Shown: positions 35,488 through 45,130, counted from the first letter of the stretch. The stretch: DNA of 64,000 nt from Blastochloris tepida (GCF_003966715.1 NZ_AP018907.1:3832001-3896000); one strand, 5' to 3'. Program-made: numbers and translations. The notes: generated from the letters alone by a model not told the origin.

Positions 35488-36761
35488 CCAGACATCTGGC
35501 CATCGCCGCCGATACGCCGGCCGCGGCGCCGGGCGACGATCACATCGCGCCGGTGCCGCGGGTATCGATCCAGGCGTTCTGCGAAAGCCACGAGGTGGGC
35601 GCCGTCATTGCCGCCGCCGCCGAGGACCGTCGCATGGCCAAGGCGCACCTCAAGGTGCAGGCCGGCGGCATCGCCGCCGCGCTCGAGGCCTATCGCGGCG
35701 CGCCGACACCCAACGTCATCATCATCGAGCATTCGGGCTCGCGCACGGAGCTGCTCGACGGGCTCGACCGGCTGGCCGAATGCTGCGACCTCGGCACCAA
35801 GCTCATCGTCGTCGGCCGGCTCAACGACGTCCAGCTCTATCGCGAGCTCACACGCCGCGGCGTGTCGGACTATCTGATCGCGCCGATCAGCAGCCTCGAT
35901 ATCGTGCGCGCGGTCTCGGGCGTGTTCGCCGCGCCCGACGCCGAGCCGGTCGGCCGCACGCTGGCGGTGGTCGGCGCCAAGGGCGGCGTCGGCTCCTCCA
36001 CCGTGGCGCACAACATCGCCTGGGCGATCGCCCGCGACATCGTCATCGACACGGTGGTGGTCGATCTCGACCTGCCGTTCGGCACCGCCGGCCTCGACTA
36101 CAATCAGGATCCGCCGCAGGGCGTCGCCGACGCCATCTTCTCGCCCGAGCGCGTCGATTCCGCCTTTGTCGATCGGCTGCTGTCCAAGTGCGCCGACCAT
36201 CTGTCGGTGCTGGCGGCGCCGGCCACGCTGGAGCGCACCTACGACATCGAGGCCGAGGCGCCCGACCCGATGCTCGACGTGCTGCGCACCAGCGTGCCGT
36301 GGATCGTGCTCGACGTTCCGCATCTGTGGACCGGCTGGGCCAAGCGGGCGCTGATCTCGGCCGACCACATCCTGATCGTCGCCACGCCCGACCTGGCGTC
36401 GCTGCGCAACGCCAAGAACCTGATCGACCTGATCCGCACCGCCCGTCCCAACGACCGGCCGCCCTATTACATGCTGAACCAGGTCGGCGTGCCGAAGCGG
36501 CCCGAGATTCGCGCGGCCGATTTCGCCAAGGCGCTGGAGGCCCAGCCGGTGGTGTCGATGCCGTTCGAGCCGCAGCTGTTCGGCGCTGCCGCCAACAACG
36601 GCCAGATGATCGCCGAGGTCGACGCCAAGCACCGCGCCACCGAGATCTTCCGTCAACTTGCCCAGACCATCACGGGAAAGACCGATCCCCGCAAATCGCG
36701 GGCATCCACCCTGCTGACGCCGCTTCTGGAGAAGATGCGCGCCAAGTTGGCAAAGAGCTGA
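35484..36761 (+). CDS. cpaE: Tad pilus localisation ATPase CpaE/TadZ
   Basis: A 425-residue cytoplasmic protein with an atypical receiver-like N-terminal domain (about 25-145) and a ParA/MinD-type ATPase domain (about 150-400). The deviant Walker A is GAKGGVGSST; VVDLDLPFG is the Walker A' region. CpaE directs the secretin and motor to the cell pole in Caulobacter. It starts within the cpaD stop and ends 7 bases before cpaF. Confidence 0.92.
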   Translation: MTRHLAIAADTPAAAPGDDHIAPVPRVSIQAFCESHEVGAVIAAAAEDRRMAKAHLKVQAGGIAAALEAYRGAPTPNVIIIEHSGSRTELLDGLDRLAECCDLGTKLIVVGRLNDVQLYRELTRRGVSDYLIAPISSLDIVRAVSGVFAAPDAEPVGRTLAVVGAKGGVGSSTVAHNIAWAIARDIVIDTVVVDLDLPFGTAGLDYNQDPPQGVADAIFSPERVDSAFVDRLLSKCADHLSVLAAPATLERTYDIEAEAPDPMLDVLRTSVPWIVLDVPHLWTGWAKRALISADHILIVATPDLASLRNAKNLIDLIRTARPNDRPPYYMLNQVGVPKRPEIRAADFAKALEAQPVVSMPFEPQLFGAAANNGQMIAEVDAKHRATEIFRQLAQTITGKTDPRKSRASTLLTPLLEKMRAKLAKS

Positions 36762-36768
36762 GGTCGCC

Positions 36769-38244
36769 ATGTTCGGCAAGCGCTCGGGTGTCGGAGCAAA
36801 CCAGAACGACGGCGGCACCGGAGTTGCCGTGAAGCCGGCGATGCCGGCCGTGCCGGCGCCGCCTCTGGTTTCCGAACGCAGCCCCGAGGCGAGCCGGCCG
36901 ATCGAGCCGGTGCGCGCGCCCCCCGCGCCGCCGCCGGACCAGCGCCGCTCCGAACGCTTCTACGAGGTCAAGAGCCAGATCTTCGGCGCCCTGATCGAGG
37001 CGATCGACCTCACCCAGCTTGCCAAGCTGGAGCCCGAGAGCGCGCGCGAAGAGATCCGCGACATCGTCGCCGAGATCATCGCCATCAAGAACATCGTGAT
37101 GTCGATCGCCGAGCAGGAATATCTGCTCACCGACATCTGCAACGACGTGCTGGGCTACGGCCCGCTGGAGCCGTTGCTGGCGCGCGACGATATCGCCGAC
37201 ATCATGGTCAACGGCGCCAGCACCGTCTACATCGAGACCCAGGGCAAGATTCAGCGAACCGCGGTCCGCTTCCGCGACAATCAGCAGCTGATGAACATCT
37301 GCCAGCGGATCGTCAGCCAGGTCGGCCGCCGCGTCGACGAATCGAGCCCGATCTGCGACGCGCGCCTGCCGGACGGCTCGCGCGTCAACGTCATCGCCCC
37401 GCCGCTGGCGATCGACGGGCCGGCGCTCACCATCCGCAAATTCAAGAAGGACAAGCTCACCCTCGACCAGCTCGTCCGCTTCGGCTCGATCAGCCCCGAG
37501 GGCGCCGAGATCCTCAAGATCATTGGCCGCGTCCGCTGCAACACCGTCATCTCCGGCGGCACCGGCTCGGGCAAGACCACGCTGCTCAACTGCCTCACCA
37601 ACTATATCGACCACGACGAGCGCGTCATCACCTGCGAGGACGCCGCCGAGCTGCAGCTGCAGCAGCCGCACGTGGTGCGCCTGGAGACGCGTCCGCCCAA
37701 CCTCGAAGGCGAGGGTCAGGTGACGATGCGCGATCTGGTCAAGAACTGCCTGCGTATGCGCCCCGAACGCATCATCGTCGGCGAGGTGCGCGGACCCGAG
37801 GCGTTCGACCTGCTGCAGGCGATGAACACCGGCCATGACGGCTCGATGGGCACGCTGCACGCCAACTCGCCGCGCGAGTGCCTGTCGCGTATCGAATCGA
37901 TGATCACCATGGGCGGCTATGCGCTGCCGTCCAAGACCATCCGCGAGATGATGGTGTCCTCCATCGACGTGATCGTGCAGGCGGCGCGCCTGCGCGACGG
38001 CTCGCGCCGCATCACCCATATCACCGAGGTTCTCGGCATGGAGGGCGACGTCATCATCACCCAGGATCTGTTCCTCTATGAGATCCTGGGCGAGGATGCC
38101 AATGGCCGCATCATCGGGCGTCACCGCTCGACCGGCATCGGCCGGCCCAAATTCTGGGAACGTGCACGCTATTTCGGCGAGGAGAAGCGGCTGGCGGCGG
38201 CGATCGACGCGGCCGAGGTCGACGACGCGCCGCTGCGGGGCTGA
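36769..38244 (+). CDS. cpaF: Tad pilus motor ATPase CpaF/TadA
   Basis: A 491-residue secretion ATPase of the T2SSE superfamily. A Pro/Ala-rich N-terminal stretch (about 1-60) precedes an N-terminal helical domain and the RecA-like core: Walker [10 protein letters not shown], Asp box CEDAAELQL, Walker [10 protein letters not shown], His box [13 protein letters not shown]. In Tad systems this single ATPase drives both extension and retraction. tadB begins 5 bases after the stop codon. Confidence 0.95.
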   Translation: MFGKRSGVGANQNDGGTGVAVKPAMPAVPAPPLVSERSPEASRPIEPVRAPPAPPPDQRRSERFYEVKSQIFGALIEAIDLTQLAKLEPESAREEIRDIVAEIIAIKNIVMSIAEQEYLLTDICNDVLGYGPLEPLLARDDIADIMVNGASTVYIETQGKIQRTAVRFRDNQQLMNICQRIVSQVGRRVDESSPICDARLPDGSRVNVIAPPLAIDGPALTIRKFKKDKLTLDQLVRFGSISPEGAEILKIIGRVRCNTVISGGTGSGKTTLLNCLTNYIDHDERVITCEDAAELQLQQPHVVRLETRPPNLEGEGQVTMRDLVKNCLRMRPERIIVGEVRGPEAFDLLQAMNTGHDGSMGTLHANSPRECLSRIESMITMGGYALPSKTIREMMVSSIDVIVQAARLRDGSRRITHITEVLGMEGDVIITQDLFLYEILGEDANGRIIGRHRSTGIGRPKFWERARYFGEEKRLAAAIDAAEVDDAPLRG

Positions 38245-38248
38245 GCCG

Positions 38249-39232
38249 ATGGAACTCGAAACCCTTGCCGTCATCATGCTCGCCGTCGTCGCCGCCGGCG
38301 GCGCGGCGTGGGTGTTCCTCTATCCGCTGCTGTCGGGCGAACGGCAGGCCGAGAAGCGCATGACGCAGGTGTCGGCGCAGTCGGTCGCCACCGTGCGCCG
38401 GACGCGCCGCGACGACCCGGCGGCGAGCCGCCGCCAGCAGGTCGAGGAATCGCTGAAGGCGCTCGAGGAGCGTCAGAAGAACGCCAAGAATCCGCCGCTG
38501 GCGGCGCGGCTGGGACAGGCCGGCCTGAGCTGGTCGAAGAAGCAGTATTATCTGATCAGCGTCGCCATCGGCCTGGGCTTCGCCCTGCTGGCGCTGCTGA
38601 CGAAGCAGCACATCCTGATCGTGATCGGCGCCGGCTTCGCCGGCGGCTTCGGCGTGCCGCGCTGGCTGCTCGGTCATCTCAAGAAGAAGCGCGAGAAGCT
38701 CTTCAACCTCGAATTTCCCTCGGCGGTCGACGTCATCGTGCGCGGCGTCAAGGCCGGCCTGCCGCTCGCCGACTGCATCGGCATCATCGCCAAGGAAGCG
38801 CAGGAGCCGGTGCGCAGCGAGTTCCGCCTGATCGTCGAGACCCAGGCGATGGGCGTGCCGCTGCACGAGGCGGTGAGCAAGCTCTATGAGCGCGTGCCGC
38901 TGCCCGAGGCCAACTTCTTCGCCATCGTGGTGGCGATCCAGCAGCGCTCCGGCGGCAATCTGTCCGAAGTGCTGGGCAATCTGTCGCGGGTGCTGCGCGA
39001 CCGCAAGAAGATGAAGGCCAAGATCAACGCGATGTCGATGGAGGCGAAGGCCTCGGCCGGCATCATCGGCGCGCTGCCGGTCATCGTCGGCGTCCTGGTC
39101 TATCTCACCAGCCCGAAATACATCGAGCTTTTGTGGATCACCCCGGTCGGGCGGATGATGCTCGCCGGCTGCGTCATGTGGATGGGGATGGGCGTGCTGG
39201 TGATGAAGCGGATGATCAATTTCGATTTCTAG
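38249..39232 (+). CDS. tadB: Tad pilus inner-membrane platform protein TadB
   Basis: A 327-residue membrane protein with helices at about 5-27, 95-135 (paired) and the C-terminal 270-325, and one T2SSF domain (about 148-275, with FPSAVDVIVRGVKAGLPLADCI and ERSGGNLSEVL-like FAIVVAIQQRSGGNLSE). It forms the platform with TadC on which CpaF acts. Its stop codon merges into a palindromic repeat, and tadC follows 209 bases later. Confidence 0.93.
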   Translation: MELETLAVIMLAVVAAGGAAWVFLYPLLSGERQAEKRMTQVSAQSVATVRRTRRDDPAASRRQQVEESLKALEERQKNAKNPPLAARLGQAGLSWSKKQYYLISVAIGLGFALLALLTKQHILIVIGAGFAGGFGVPRWLLGHLKKKREKLFNLEFPSAVDVIVRGVKAGLPLADCIGIIAKEAQEPVRSEFRLIVETQAMGVPLHEAVSKLYERVPLPEANFFAIVVAIQQRSGGNLSEVLGNLSRVLRDRKKMKAKINAMSMEAKASAGIIGALPVIVGVLVYLTSPKYIELLWITPVGRMMLAGCVMWMGMGVLVMKRMINFDF

Positions 39233-39360
39233 AGCGTCAGATCCGATCGCATCGGATCGGACGCTCCAGGCTCTTGGACTGTCGCATTCTCGCTCGCAAA
39301 ACCGGTATCCACTTTTGCGGAGAATGCTCCGGGGCGTCAGATCCGATCGCATCGGACCGG
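39232..39360. repeat. Cluster of palindromes between tadB and tadC
   Basis: Palindrome GAGCGTC...GACGCTC (39232-39266, inner ATCCGAT/ATCGGAT) is followed by the GCATTCTC/GAGAATGC palindrome (39284-39327, the relative of 132-175) and by a second partial copy of the GCGTCAGATCCGATCGCAT sequence (39335-39356). The cluster may attenuate or stabilise the message in the middle of the tad operon. Confidence 0.75.
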
Positions 39361-39441
39361 GTGGCCCAGGTTCGCCGGTTCGTACACGTTTGTCCGCAGG
39401 TCGCTGGGTCTGACCTGCAGCGATGCCCCAGGAGCGCCGCC

Positions 39442-40416
39442 ATGCTCGACCTCATCATTTCCAGGCTGCACGATACGACCTTCCTGGTGGGGCTGTTCAC
39501 CGCGATCGCGGTGACGGCGACGGCGTGGACGCTGATCAGCTCGCTGTTCCCTGCCGACGAGCTTGACAAGCGCATGAAGGCGGTCGCCGTCGAGCGCGCC
39601 GCCATCCGCGCCCGCGAGCGCGAGCGACTTGCCGGCGGCGAGCGCGTCGGCCTGCGCGGGCAGAGCCCGAAGGAATACATGCGGGTCACGGTCGAGCGCC
39701 TCAATCTGCGCAAATGGCTGGGCGAGGACCATATCCGCGAGATGCTGCGCAAGGCCGGCTATCGCGGCCATGGTCCTTACACCGTCTACTTGTTCTTTCG
39801 GCTGGTGGCGCCGGTGGCGCTGTTTGCGGTCGCGGCGCTCTACGTGTTCGTCATCGTGCCGCTGCAGGTCTCGATGACGGTGAAGGTGCTGATCTGCCTT
39901 GGCGGCGCCTATGTCGGCCTCAAGGCGCCCGATCTGTTCCTCAGCAACCAGATCCAGAAGCGCCAGGAGTCGATCCGGCGCGCGTTTCCGGACGCGCTCG
40001 ACCTGCTCCTGATCTGCGTCGAATCGGGCATGTCGATCGAGGCGGCGTTCCGCAAGGTGTCAGAGGAGGTCGGCACCAGCTCGGTTCCGCTGGCCGAGGA
40101 ATTCACGCTGACGACCGCCGAGCTGTCCTATCTGCAGGACCGGCGCACCGCCTATGAGAACCTCGCCAAGCGCGTCGATCTCGAAGGGGTCAAGGCGGTG
40201 TGCATGGCGCTGATCCAGTCGGAGCGCTACGGCACGCCGCTCGGCCAGACGCTGCGGGTGATGGCGCAGGAAAACCGCGACATGCGGATGATGGAAGCCG
40301 AGAAGAAGGCCGCGGCGCTGCCGCCCAAGCTGACGGTGCCGATGATCCTGTTCTTCCTGCCGGTGCTGTTCGTGGTGATCCTCGGCCCGGCCGGCATCCA
40401 GATCGCCAACCGGTAG
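39442..40416 (+). CDS. tadC: Tad pilus inner-membrane platform protein TadC
   Basis: A 324-residue membrane protein homologous to TadB, with one T2SSF domain (about 175-300: FPDALDLLLICVESGMSIEAAF, later SERYGTPLGQTLRVMA) and helices at both ends. AGGAG precedes the ATG at 39442. It partners TadB. The 209-base gap filled with repeats separates it from tadB, whereas the two are usually nearly adjacent. Confidence 0.93.
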   Translation: MLDLIISRLHDTTFLVGLFTAIAVTATAWTLISSLFPADELDKRMKAVAVERAAIRARERERLAGGERVGLRGQSPKEYMRVTVERLNLRKWLGEDHIREMLRKAGYRGHGPYTVYLFFRLVAPVALFAVAALYVFVIVPLQVSMTVKVLICLGGAYVGLKAPDLFLSNQIQKRQESIRRAFPDALDLLLICVESGMSIEAAFRKVSEEVGTSSVPLAEEFTLTTAELSYLQDRRTAYENLAKRVDLEGVKAVCMALIQSERYGTPLGQTLRVMAQENRDMRMMEAEKKAAALPPKLTVPMILFFLPVLFVVILGPAGIQIANR

Positions 40417-40541
40417 GGATACGGTATCCGGTCTGGTCGAGGCGCCGGCCGGCCGCGGAAAATCCTCTTTCCGAACCGGAATTTTTCGGAGACGCGGCAT
40501 ACCAGCGGCCCCAGACGCTGACGCGTGGGGCCATTGACTCT

Positions 40542-40586
40542 CGCGGATTTTCTCATCCGAAATCAATAATTTGGCGAAAATCCGCG
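40542..40586. repeat. Intergenic hairpin repeat (family B)
   Basis: CGCGGATTTTC (40542-40552) pairs with GAAAATCCGCG (40576-40586); it is the relative of the element at 34-78. It lies between the convergent tadC and tadD genes and may terminate both. Confidence 0.7.
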
Positions 40587-40665
40587 ACCGGAGCCAACGG
40601 GCCGCGTTAGCTGCCGTCGGTGCAACAGGGGCGCATCATCGCGCACGTCGGGCCGCGTGCCGGCG

Positions 40666-41577
40666 TCAGTGTTCCGGCTGGTCGGCCGTTCCGCGCAGCT
40701 CGGCGGTGAGGCTGCGGTTTTCCGAGCGGGCCGGCGCGCGGCGGGCGGTGGCGGTCGTCTTCTGCTTCGCCTTTGCCGGGGCGGCCGCGTCGCCGATCTG
40801 CTTCCAGCTGTTCGGCTGCGACAGCATCTCGCGCAGATAGGCGACATTGGCCTGGGCCTCGGCCGGGGGCAGGTCCTTGGAGACGATCTGCTCGGCATCC
40901 TCGAACCGGCCCTGCAGGCCGACGACGAGCGCCAGATTCTGGCGCACGCGGGCATCGGCGCCCGCCTGGGCGGAGGCGCGGCGCAGCACCGCCTCGGCCT
41001 GCGTCAGGTCCTTCGACAGCATGTAGGACAGGCCGAGATTGGACAGCACGGTCGGCTCTTCCGGGTTGATGGCCAGCGCCTGCTGATAGGCGCCCTTGGC
41101 CTCGGCGTTGCGCCCCATCTGGTCGAGCACGGCGCCCTGCACATTGAGGATTCGCCAGTCCGGCTGGTCGGGCGAATGGGCGCGCGACAGCGCCTCCAGC
41201 GCCTCGTTGTATTGGCCGTTGTCGGCCAGCGCCCGGCCATAGGCGCCGGCCACTTTCGGATTCTTCGGATTGCGCAGCGCCGCCTGCTGCAGCACGGCGG
41301 CGGCCTGGGCGCGCTGGCCGGAGGCGCGCAGCGCCCGCGAATATTCGATGGCCACCTCGGCATTGCCCGGGTCGCGGCGATAGCGCTCGGCCAGACTGTC
41401 GGCGCGCTGGCGCCAGTCGGTCTGGCTCTGGGCGGCGGTGCTGCCGGACCCCAGCGAGCCGGTGATGTCGCCGGTGGCGGCGCAGCCGCCGAGCATCAGC
41501 CCGAGGCCGGTGGCCAAGGCCAGCACGGAAAAGCGAGCGCGATGCACGCCTGGCGAATAGCGCCTGCAACCGGACAT
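40666..41577 (-). CDS. tadD: Tad pilus TPR lipoprotein TadD
   Basis: A 303-residue outer-membrane lipoprotein with lipobox LGGC (Cys near residue 32) and tetratricopeptide repeats over about 65-235 (units such as AIEYSRALRASGQRAQAAAVL and NLGLSYMLSKDLTQAEAVL). The C-terminal tail is low in complexity and basic. TadD helps the secretin reach or multimerise in the outer membrane. It is read leftward, convergent with tadC. The ATG at 41577 is chosen so that the signal peptide starts sensibly. Confidence 0.88.
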   Translation of the reverse strand: MSGCRRYSPGVHRARFSVLALATGLGLMLGGCAATGDITGSLGSGSTAAQSQTDWRQRADSLAERYRRDPGNAEVAIEYSRALRASGQRAQAAAVLQQAALRNPKNPKVAGAYGRALADNGQYNEALEALSRAHSPDQPDWRILNVQGAVLDQMGRNAEAKGAYQQALAINPEEPTVLSNLGLSYMLSKDLTQAEAVLRRASAQAGADARVRQNLALVVGLQGRFEDAEQIVSKDLPPAEAQANVAYLREMLSQPNSWKQIGDAAAPAKAKQKTTATARRAPARSENRSLTAELRGTADQPEH

Positions 41578-41728
41578 GAGCGACTCCGACGCGGGACTTC
41601 GATCGCCCGCCTCGGGTCGAAGCAATAAACGCTTAACCCTAACGCCCGGTTAAACTCACCGTGGCGCGCGCTTCCCCGCCGGCCCGGCGCGTGCTATCGG
41701 CGGGGCTCCCCCCGCTGGAAGAGCCCCG

Positions 41729-43108
41729 ATGCATCCCATTCTGATCGCAGACGATTCCGACGCGCTCCCGATCTGGTTCGCCACGCCCGCGGACTGGTCT
41801 TCGGTGCGCGAGGCGCTCGACGCCGGGGCGGCGGCCTTCGCGGAGGCTGCGGGATTCGTGCCCGACGCCGGCCGCCATCTGCTGCTGCCGGCCGAGCATG
41901 GCGGCGTCGGGGGGCTGCTGTTCGGCCTGGGCGAGGCCGGGCCGACGCGCGACCGGCTCATCGCCGGCCGGCTTGCCGAGCTGCTGCCGGCGGGTTTCTG
42001 GCGCTTCGCCAATCTGCCGCCGGAGCCGGCGTTGGCGGTGCTGGCCATCCTGCTTGGCGCCTACCGCTTCCAGCGCTACCGCACCGTCAAGCCGCCCCGG
42101 TTCCGGCTGGTGGTGCCGGCCGGGGTGGACGGCGAGGAGGTGTCGCGGCTGGCCGACGCCGTCGCCTTCGCCCGCGATCTGGTCAATACGCCGGCAAACG
42201 ATCTCGGTCCGGCCGAGCTGGAACAGGCGGTGCGGGAGCTCGGCGCGGCGCACGGCGCCGAGGTCTCCGCCATCGTCGACGACGATCTGCTGACGCACGG
42301 CTTTCCACTGATCCATGCGGTGGGCAAGGGCTCGGTGCGGGCGCCGCGGCTGATCGACCTCGTCTGGGGCGATCCGGGCGCGCCGAAGCTGACGCTGGTC
42401 GGCAAGGGCGTGTGCTTCGATTCGGGCGGGCTCGACATCAAGCCGGCCGCGGCCATGCTGCTGATGAAGAAGGACATGGGCGGCGCCGCCGCGGCGCTGG
42501 CGCTGGCGAAGCTGGTGATGGAACGGCGCCTGCCGGTGCGGCTGCGGCTGCTGGTGCCGGCGGTGGAGAATGCGGTCTCGGGCTCCGCCTTCCGCCCCGG
42601 CGACGTCTATCCCAGCCACAAGGGGCTCACCGTCGAGGTCAGCGACACCGACGCCGAGGGTCGGCTGGTCTTGGCCGACGCTCTCGCCCTCGCCGATGCC
42701 GAGGCGCCGGACCTCTTGATCGACTTCGCCACCCTGACCGGCGCCGCCCGCGTGGCGCTCGGGCCGGACATCGCGCCCGCCTTCACCGACGACGAGGAGC
42801 TTGCTTCAGCCCTCGCCCGGCACGCCGCCGCCACCGCCGATCCGCTGTGGCGGCTGCCGTTGTGGCGGCCCTACGCGGCGGGGCTCGACTCGCGGATCGC
42901 CGACACCGCCAGCGTGGCGGCGGGCGGCTTCGCCGGCTCGATCGTGGCGGCGCTGTTCCTGTCGCGCTTCGTCGAGCGGGCGAAAAGCTGGCTGCACCTC
43001 GACATCTATGCCTGGACGCCCAAGCCCAAGCCCGGCCGGCCGGAAGGCGGCGAGGCCAGCGCGGTGCGGGCGCTCGATTCGCTGCTCGTGGAGAAATTCT
43101 CGCGCTGA
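41729..43108 (+). CDS. Leucyl aminopeptidase family protein (M17)
   Basis: A 459-residue cytosolic metallo-aminopeptidase. The catalytic domain (about 165-455) has GKGVCFDSGGLDIKP, KKDMGGAAA, and the signature SDTDAEGRLVLADAL, with the metal-binding Lys, Asp and Glu residues in place. The N-terminal domain is the shorter type found in Rhizobiales M17 proteins. It should release N-terminal residues during peptide turnover. It is 69 bases upstream of a MarR gene on the same strand. Confidence 0.92.
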   Translation: MHPILIADDSDALPIWFATPADWSSVREALDAGAAAFAEAAGFVPDAGRHLLLPAEHGGVGGLLFGLGEAGPTRDRLIAGRLAELLPAGFWRFANLPPEPALAVLAILLGAYRFQRYRTVKPPRFRLVVPAGVDGEEVSRLADAVAFARDLVNTPANDLGPAELEQAVRELGAAHGAEVSAIVDDDLLTHGFPLIHAVGKGSVRAPRLIDLVWGDPGAPKLTLVGKGVCFDSGGLDIKPAAAMLLMKKDMGGAAAALALAKLVMERRLPVRLRLLVPAVENAVSGSAFRPGDVYPSHKGLTVEVSDTDAEGRLVLADALALADAEAPDLLIDFATLTGAARVALGPDIAPAFTDDEELASALARHAAATADPLWRLPLWRPYAAGLDSRIADTASVAAGGFAGSIVAALFLSRFVERAKSWLHLDIYAWTPKPKPGRPEGGEASAVRALDSLLVEKFSR

Positions 43109-43177
43109 TTCGTGGCGTTGACCTTGCGCACGGCAGGCGGGAGAGAATAATACGCGGGCGTAACGATCCCGCAGCCG

Positions 43178-43528
43178 ATGGCCGTCGAACTCCGCACCTC
43201 CCAGGCGCTCAAACTGTTGCACGACCTTGCCTTGGACCAGGTCCGCGACAGCGAGCCCGATTTGACTCAGCGACAGCTCGCCATTCTGCTGACGGTGTAT
43301 CTGGAAGTGCCCCCCCACACCGTTCGTGGTCTTGCCGCCAAGCTCGGCGTCACCAAGCCGGTCATCACCCGCGCCCTCGACACCATGGGCAAGCTCGGGC
43401 TGGTCACCCGCCGCCGCGACGAAACCGACCGCCGAAATGTCATCATCCAGCGCACCGTCCGGGGCTCGCTCTTTGTCGAGCGTCTCGGCGACCTCGTGGT
43501 GGCGCGCGCCAGGGAGCTTCCCGTATGA
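43178..43528 (+). CDS. MarR-family transcriptional regulator
   Basis: A 116-residue winged-helix regulator. The recognition region is TVRGLAAKLGVTKPVITRALDTMGKLGLVTRRRDETDRRNV, in which the DxRxx wing is clear (DETDRR). It is shorter than classical MarR proteins (about 140), lacking much of the C-terminal dimer helix. Its last four bases overlap the start of the NlpC/P60 gene (ATGA), so the two are translated together. No ligand is known. Confidence 0.85.
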   Translation: MAVELRTSQALKLLHDLALDQVRDSEPDLTQRQLAILLTVYLEVPPHTVRGLAAKLGVTKPVITRALDTMGKLGLVTRRRDETDRRNVIIQRTVRGSLFVERLGDLVVARARELPV

Positions 43529-44394
43529 CCGGTTATGATCCGCGTATCACCCCTGCCCGCCCGGATCTCGCCGCCCTCCACCTCGAAGGCAAGGTGCCCG
43601 CGGCGCGCTATGTCGCCGGCACGGTCTGCGAGGTGGCGGTGCCCGCCGCGCCGATGCGGCGCGAGCCGATCCCCGACCAGCCGATGGTGACCGAGGCGCT
43701 GTTCGGCGAGCGGGCCACCATCTACGAGGCGACGCCCGAGGGCTGGGCCTGGGGCCAGCTCGAGGTCGACGGCTATGTCGGCTGGCTGCCGAGCGCCATG
43801 CTGGCGCCGCCGGGGCCGGAGCCGACCCATTGCGTGCGGGTGCCGCGCACCTTCATCTTCCCGGGGCCGGACATCAAGCTGCCGCCGCTGACGGCGCCGC
43901 CGCTCGGCGCGCGCATCGCCATCGCCGGCACCGAGGGCCGGTTCGCTGTCACCGCCGCCGGCGGCTATATCCCCGCCCACCACGTCCGCCCGATCGCCGG
44001 GCCGGTGGAGCGCGACTTCGTCACCGTCGCCGAGCGGCTGCTCGGCGTGCCCTATCTGTGGGGCGGCAAGACGCCGCTCGGCTTCGACTGCTCGGGTCTG
44101 GTGCAGGTGGCGCTCGACGCCGCCGGAATCCGGGCGCCGCGCGACAGCGACCTGCAGGAGGCGGCGCTCGGCCGGCCGGTCGATCCGGGCGTCGATTTCG
44201 CCAACGTCCAGCGCGGCGACCTGGTGTTCTGGCGCGGGCATGTGGCGATCGTCAGCGATCCGCAGACGCTGGTCCACGCCAACGCCTTCCACATGATGGT
44301 GGCGATCGAGCCCCTGGCGCAGGCCCTGGCCCGCATCGTCAAGAGCGGGCTGGTCGTGACCTCGGTGTGCCGGCTGCCGTCGCTCGGCGGGTGA
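43525..44394 (+). CDS. NlpC/P60 family peptidase with SH3 domains
   Basis: A 289-residue putative peptidoglycan endopeptidase. Bacterial SH3-like segments lie at about 45-165 (VTEALFGERATIYEATPEGWAWGQLEVDGYVGWLP) and the NlpC/P60 cysteine peptidase domain at about 170-285: catalytic Cys in FDCSGLVQ (about 187), His in WRGHVAIV, third polar residue in HANAFH. There is no obvious signal peptide at this start, which is common for the Rhizobiales group. It would cleave gamma-D-Glu-diaminopimelate bonds. Coupled to MarR and downstream of a leucyl aminopeptidase, it may belong to cell-wall peptide recycling (inference). Confidence 0.87.
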   Translation: MTGYDPRITPARPDLAALHLEGKVPAARYVAGTVCEVAVPAAPMRREPIPDQPMVTEALFGERATIYEATPEGWAWGQLEVDGYVGWLPSAMLAPPGPEPTHCVRVPRTFIFPGPDIKLPPLTAPPLGARIAIAGTEGRFAVTAAGGYIPAHHVRPIAGPVERDFVTVAERLLGVPYLWGGKTPLGFDCSGLVQVALDAAGIRAPRDSDLQEAALGRPVDPGVDFANVQRGDLVFWRGHVAIVSDPQTLVHANAFHMMVAIEPLAQALARIVKSGLVVTSVCRLPSLGG

Positions 44395-44421
44395 GGCGTC
44401 GGCGGCACGGGGCAGCCGCTC

Positions 44422-44778
44422 TTGGCTTTGATCGTCCCGATTGTTGGTGTAAGCTCCAACATTCCCGCGGATCGCCTGCTTCGTGAACGCCATGTGCTCG
44501 ACGAGCGGGTTTTCGTGGAAGTCGCGGTTTGGCGCGTGCTTCAGCCGGTTCCCGGCTCGCGACACAGCTTGAAGTATCGTTTGGCGCTGGTCGTTTCGGG
44601 CGAATGCATCCTTCGCTACGACAACGAGGCTGGCAAGGGCGACCACCGGCATGTCGGGCGCCGTGAGGAACCTTACTTCTTTCAGGGTCCCGAACGGTTG
44701 CTGGCCGATTTCTGGGCCGAGGTCGAGGCGCTGCGGGCGGCAGATTGGAGGATCGAGCATGACGACGGTGACGCTTGA
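44422..44778 (+). CDS. TumE-like (DUF6516) putative toxin
   Basis: About 118 residues. The body (RLLRERHVLDERVFVEVAVW, later KYRLALVVSGECILRYDNE, then AGKGDHRHVGRREEPYFF) matches the small DUF6516/TumE family, which is typically paired with an HTH partner. The exact start is unclear: the frame is open from a TTG at 44422, but no good ribosome site is seen and family members usually begin about 15 residues later. Its 3' end overlaps the HTH gene by 20 bases. Toxicity and mechanism are not shown by sequence. Confidence 0.65.
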   Translation: MALIVPIVGVSSNIPADRLLRERHVLDERVFVEVAVWRVLQPVPGSRHSLKYRLALVVSGECILRYDNEAGKGDHRHVGRREEPYFFQGPERLLADFWAEVEALRAADWRIEHDDGDA

Positions 44779-45100
44779 TGTGGCATCCCCCGCCGAGGTC
44801 AGCCGGCGTGCGCTCGCGGCGTTTACCGGCGCGGATCAAGGTGCGCGGATCAGCTTCGCCTCGCCGGAACTCCTGTGGAAGGTGCTGACCGCCAAGCGGT
44901 GGGAGCTGCTCAAGGCCATGGCCGGCGCCGGCCCCCTGACCATCCGCGCCGCCGCCCGCCGGGCCGGCCGTGACGTCAAGGCGGTGCACGGCGACATCCA
45001 CGCCCTGCTCGAAGCCGGGCTGCTTGATCGCACCGACGACGGCCGGGTGGAGTTTCCCTTCGATGCGGTTCGCGTCGAGTTCACGCTGCAGGCGGCGTAG
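44759..45100 (+). CDS. HTH-domain partner of the TumE-like protein (putative antitoxin)
   Basis: A 113-residue winged-helix protein: SPELLWKVLTAKRWELLKAM, GPLTIRAAARRAGRDVKAVHGDIHALLEAGLL and a short wing (DGRVEFPFDAVRVEF). This matches the HVO_A0114-type DNA-binding proteins found beside TumE-like genes. GAGGATCGAG precedes the ATG. The overlapping arrangement, toxin first, implies co-translation and autoregulation by the HTH protein (inference). Confidence 0.7.
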   Translation: MTTVTLDVASPAEVSRRALAAFTGADQGARISFASPELLWKVLTAKRWELLKAMAGAGPLTIRAAARRAGRDVKAVHGDIHALLEAGLLDRTDDGRVEFPFDAVRVEFTLQAA

Positions 45101-45130
45101 CGCCGGCCCGGCCAGGATCGACGCCGCGTG

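Noticed and set aside
41640..41665. TTAA pair upstream of tadD and the aminopeptidase as a CtrA site
   Set aside because: The two TTAA words are 13 bases apart, not 7, so only half-sites are present.
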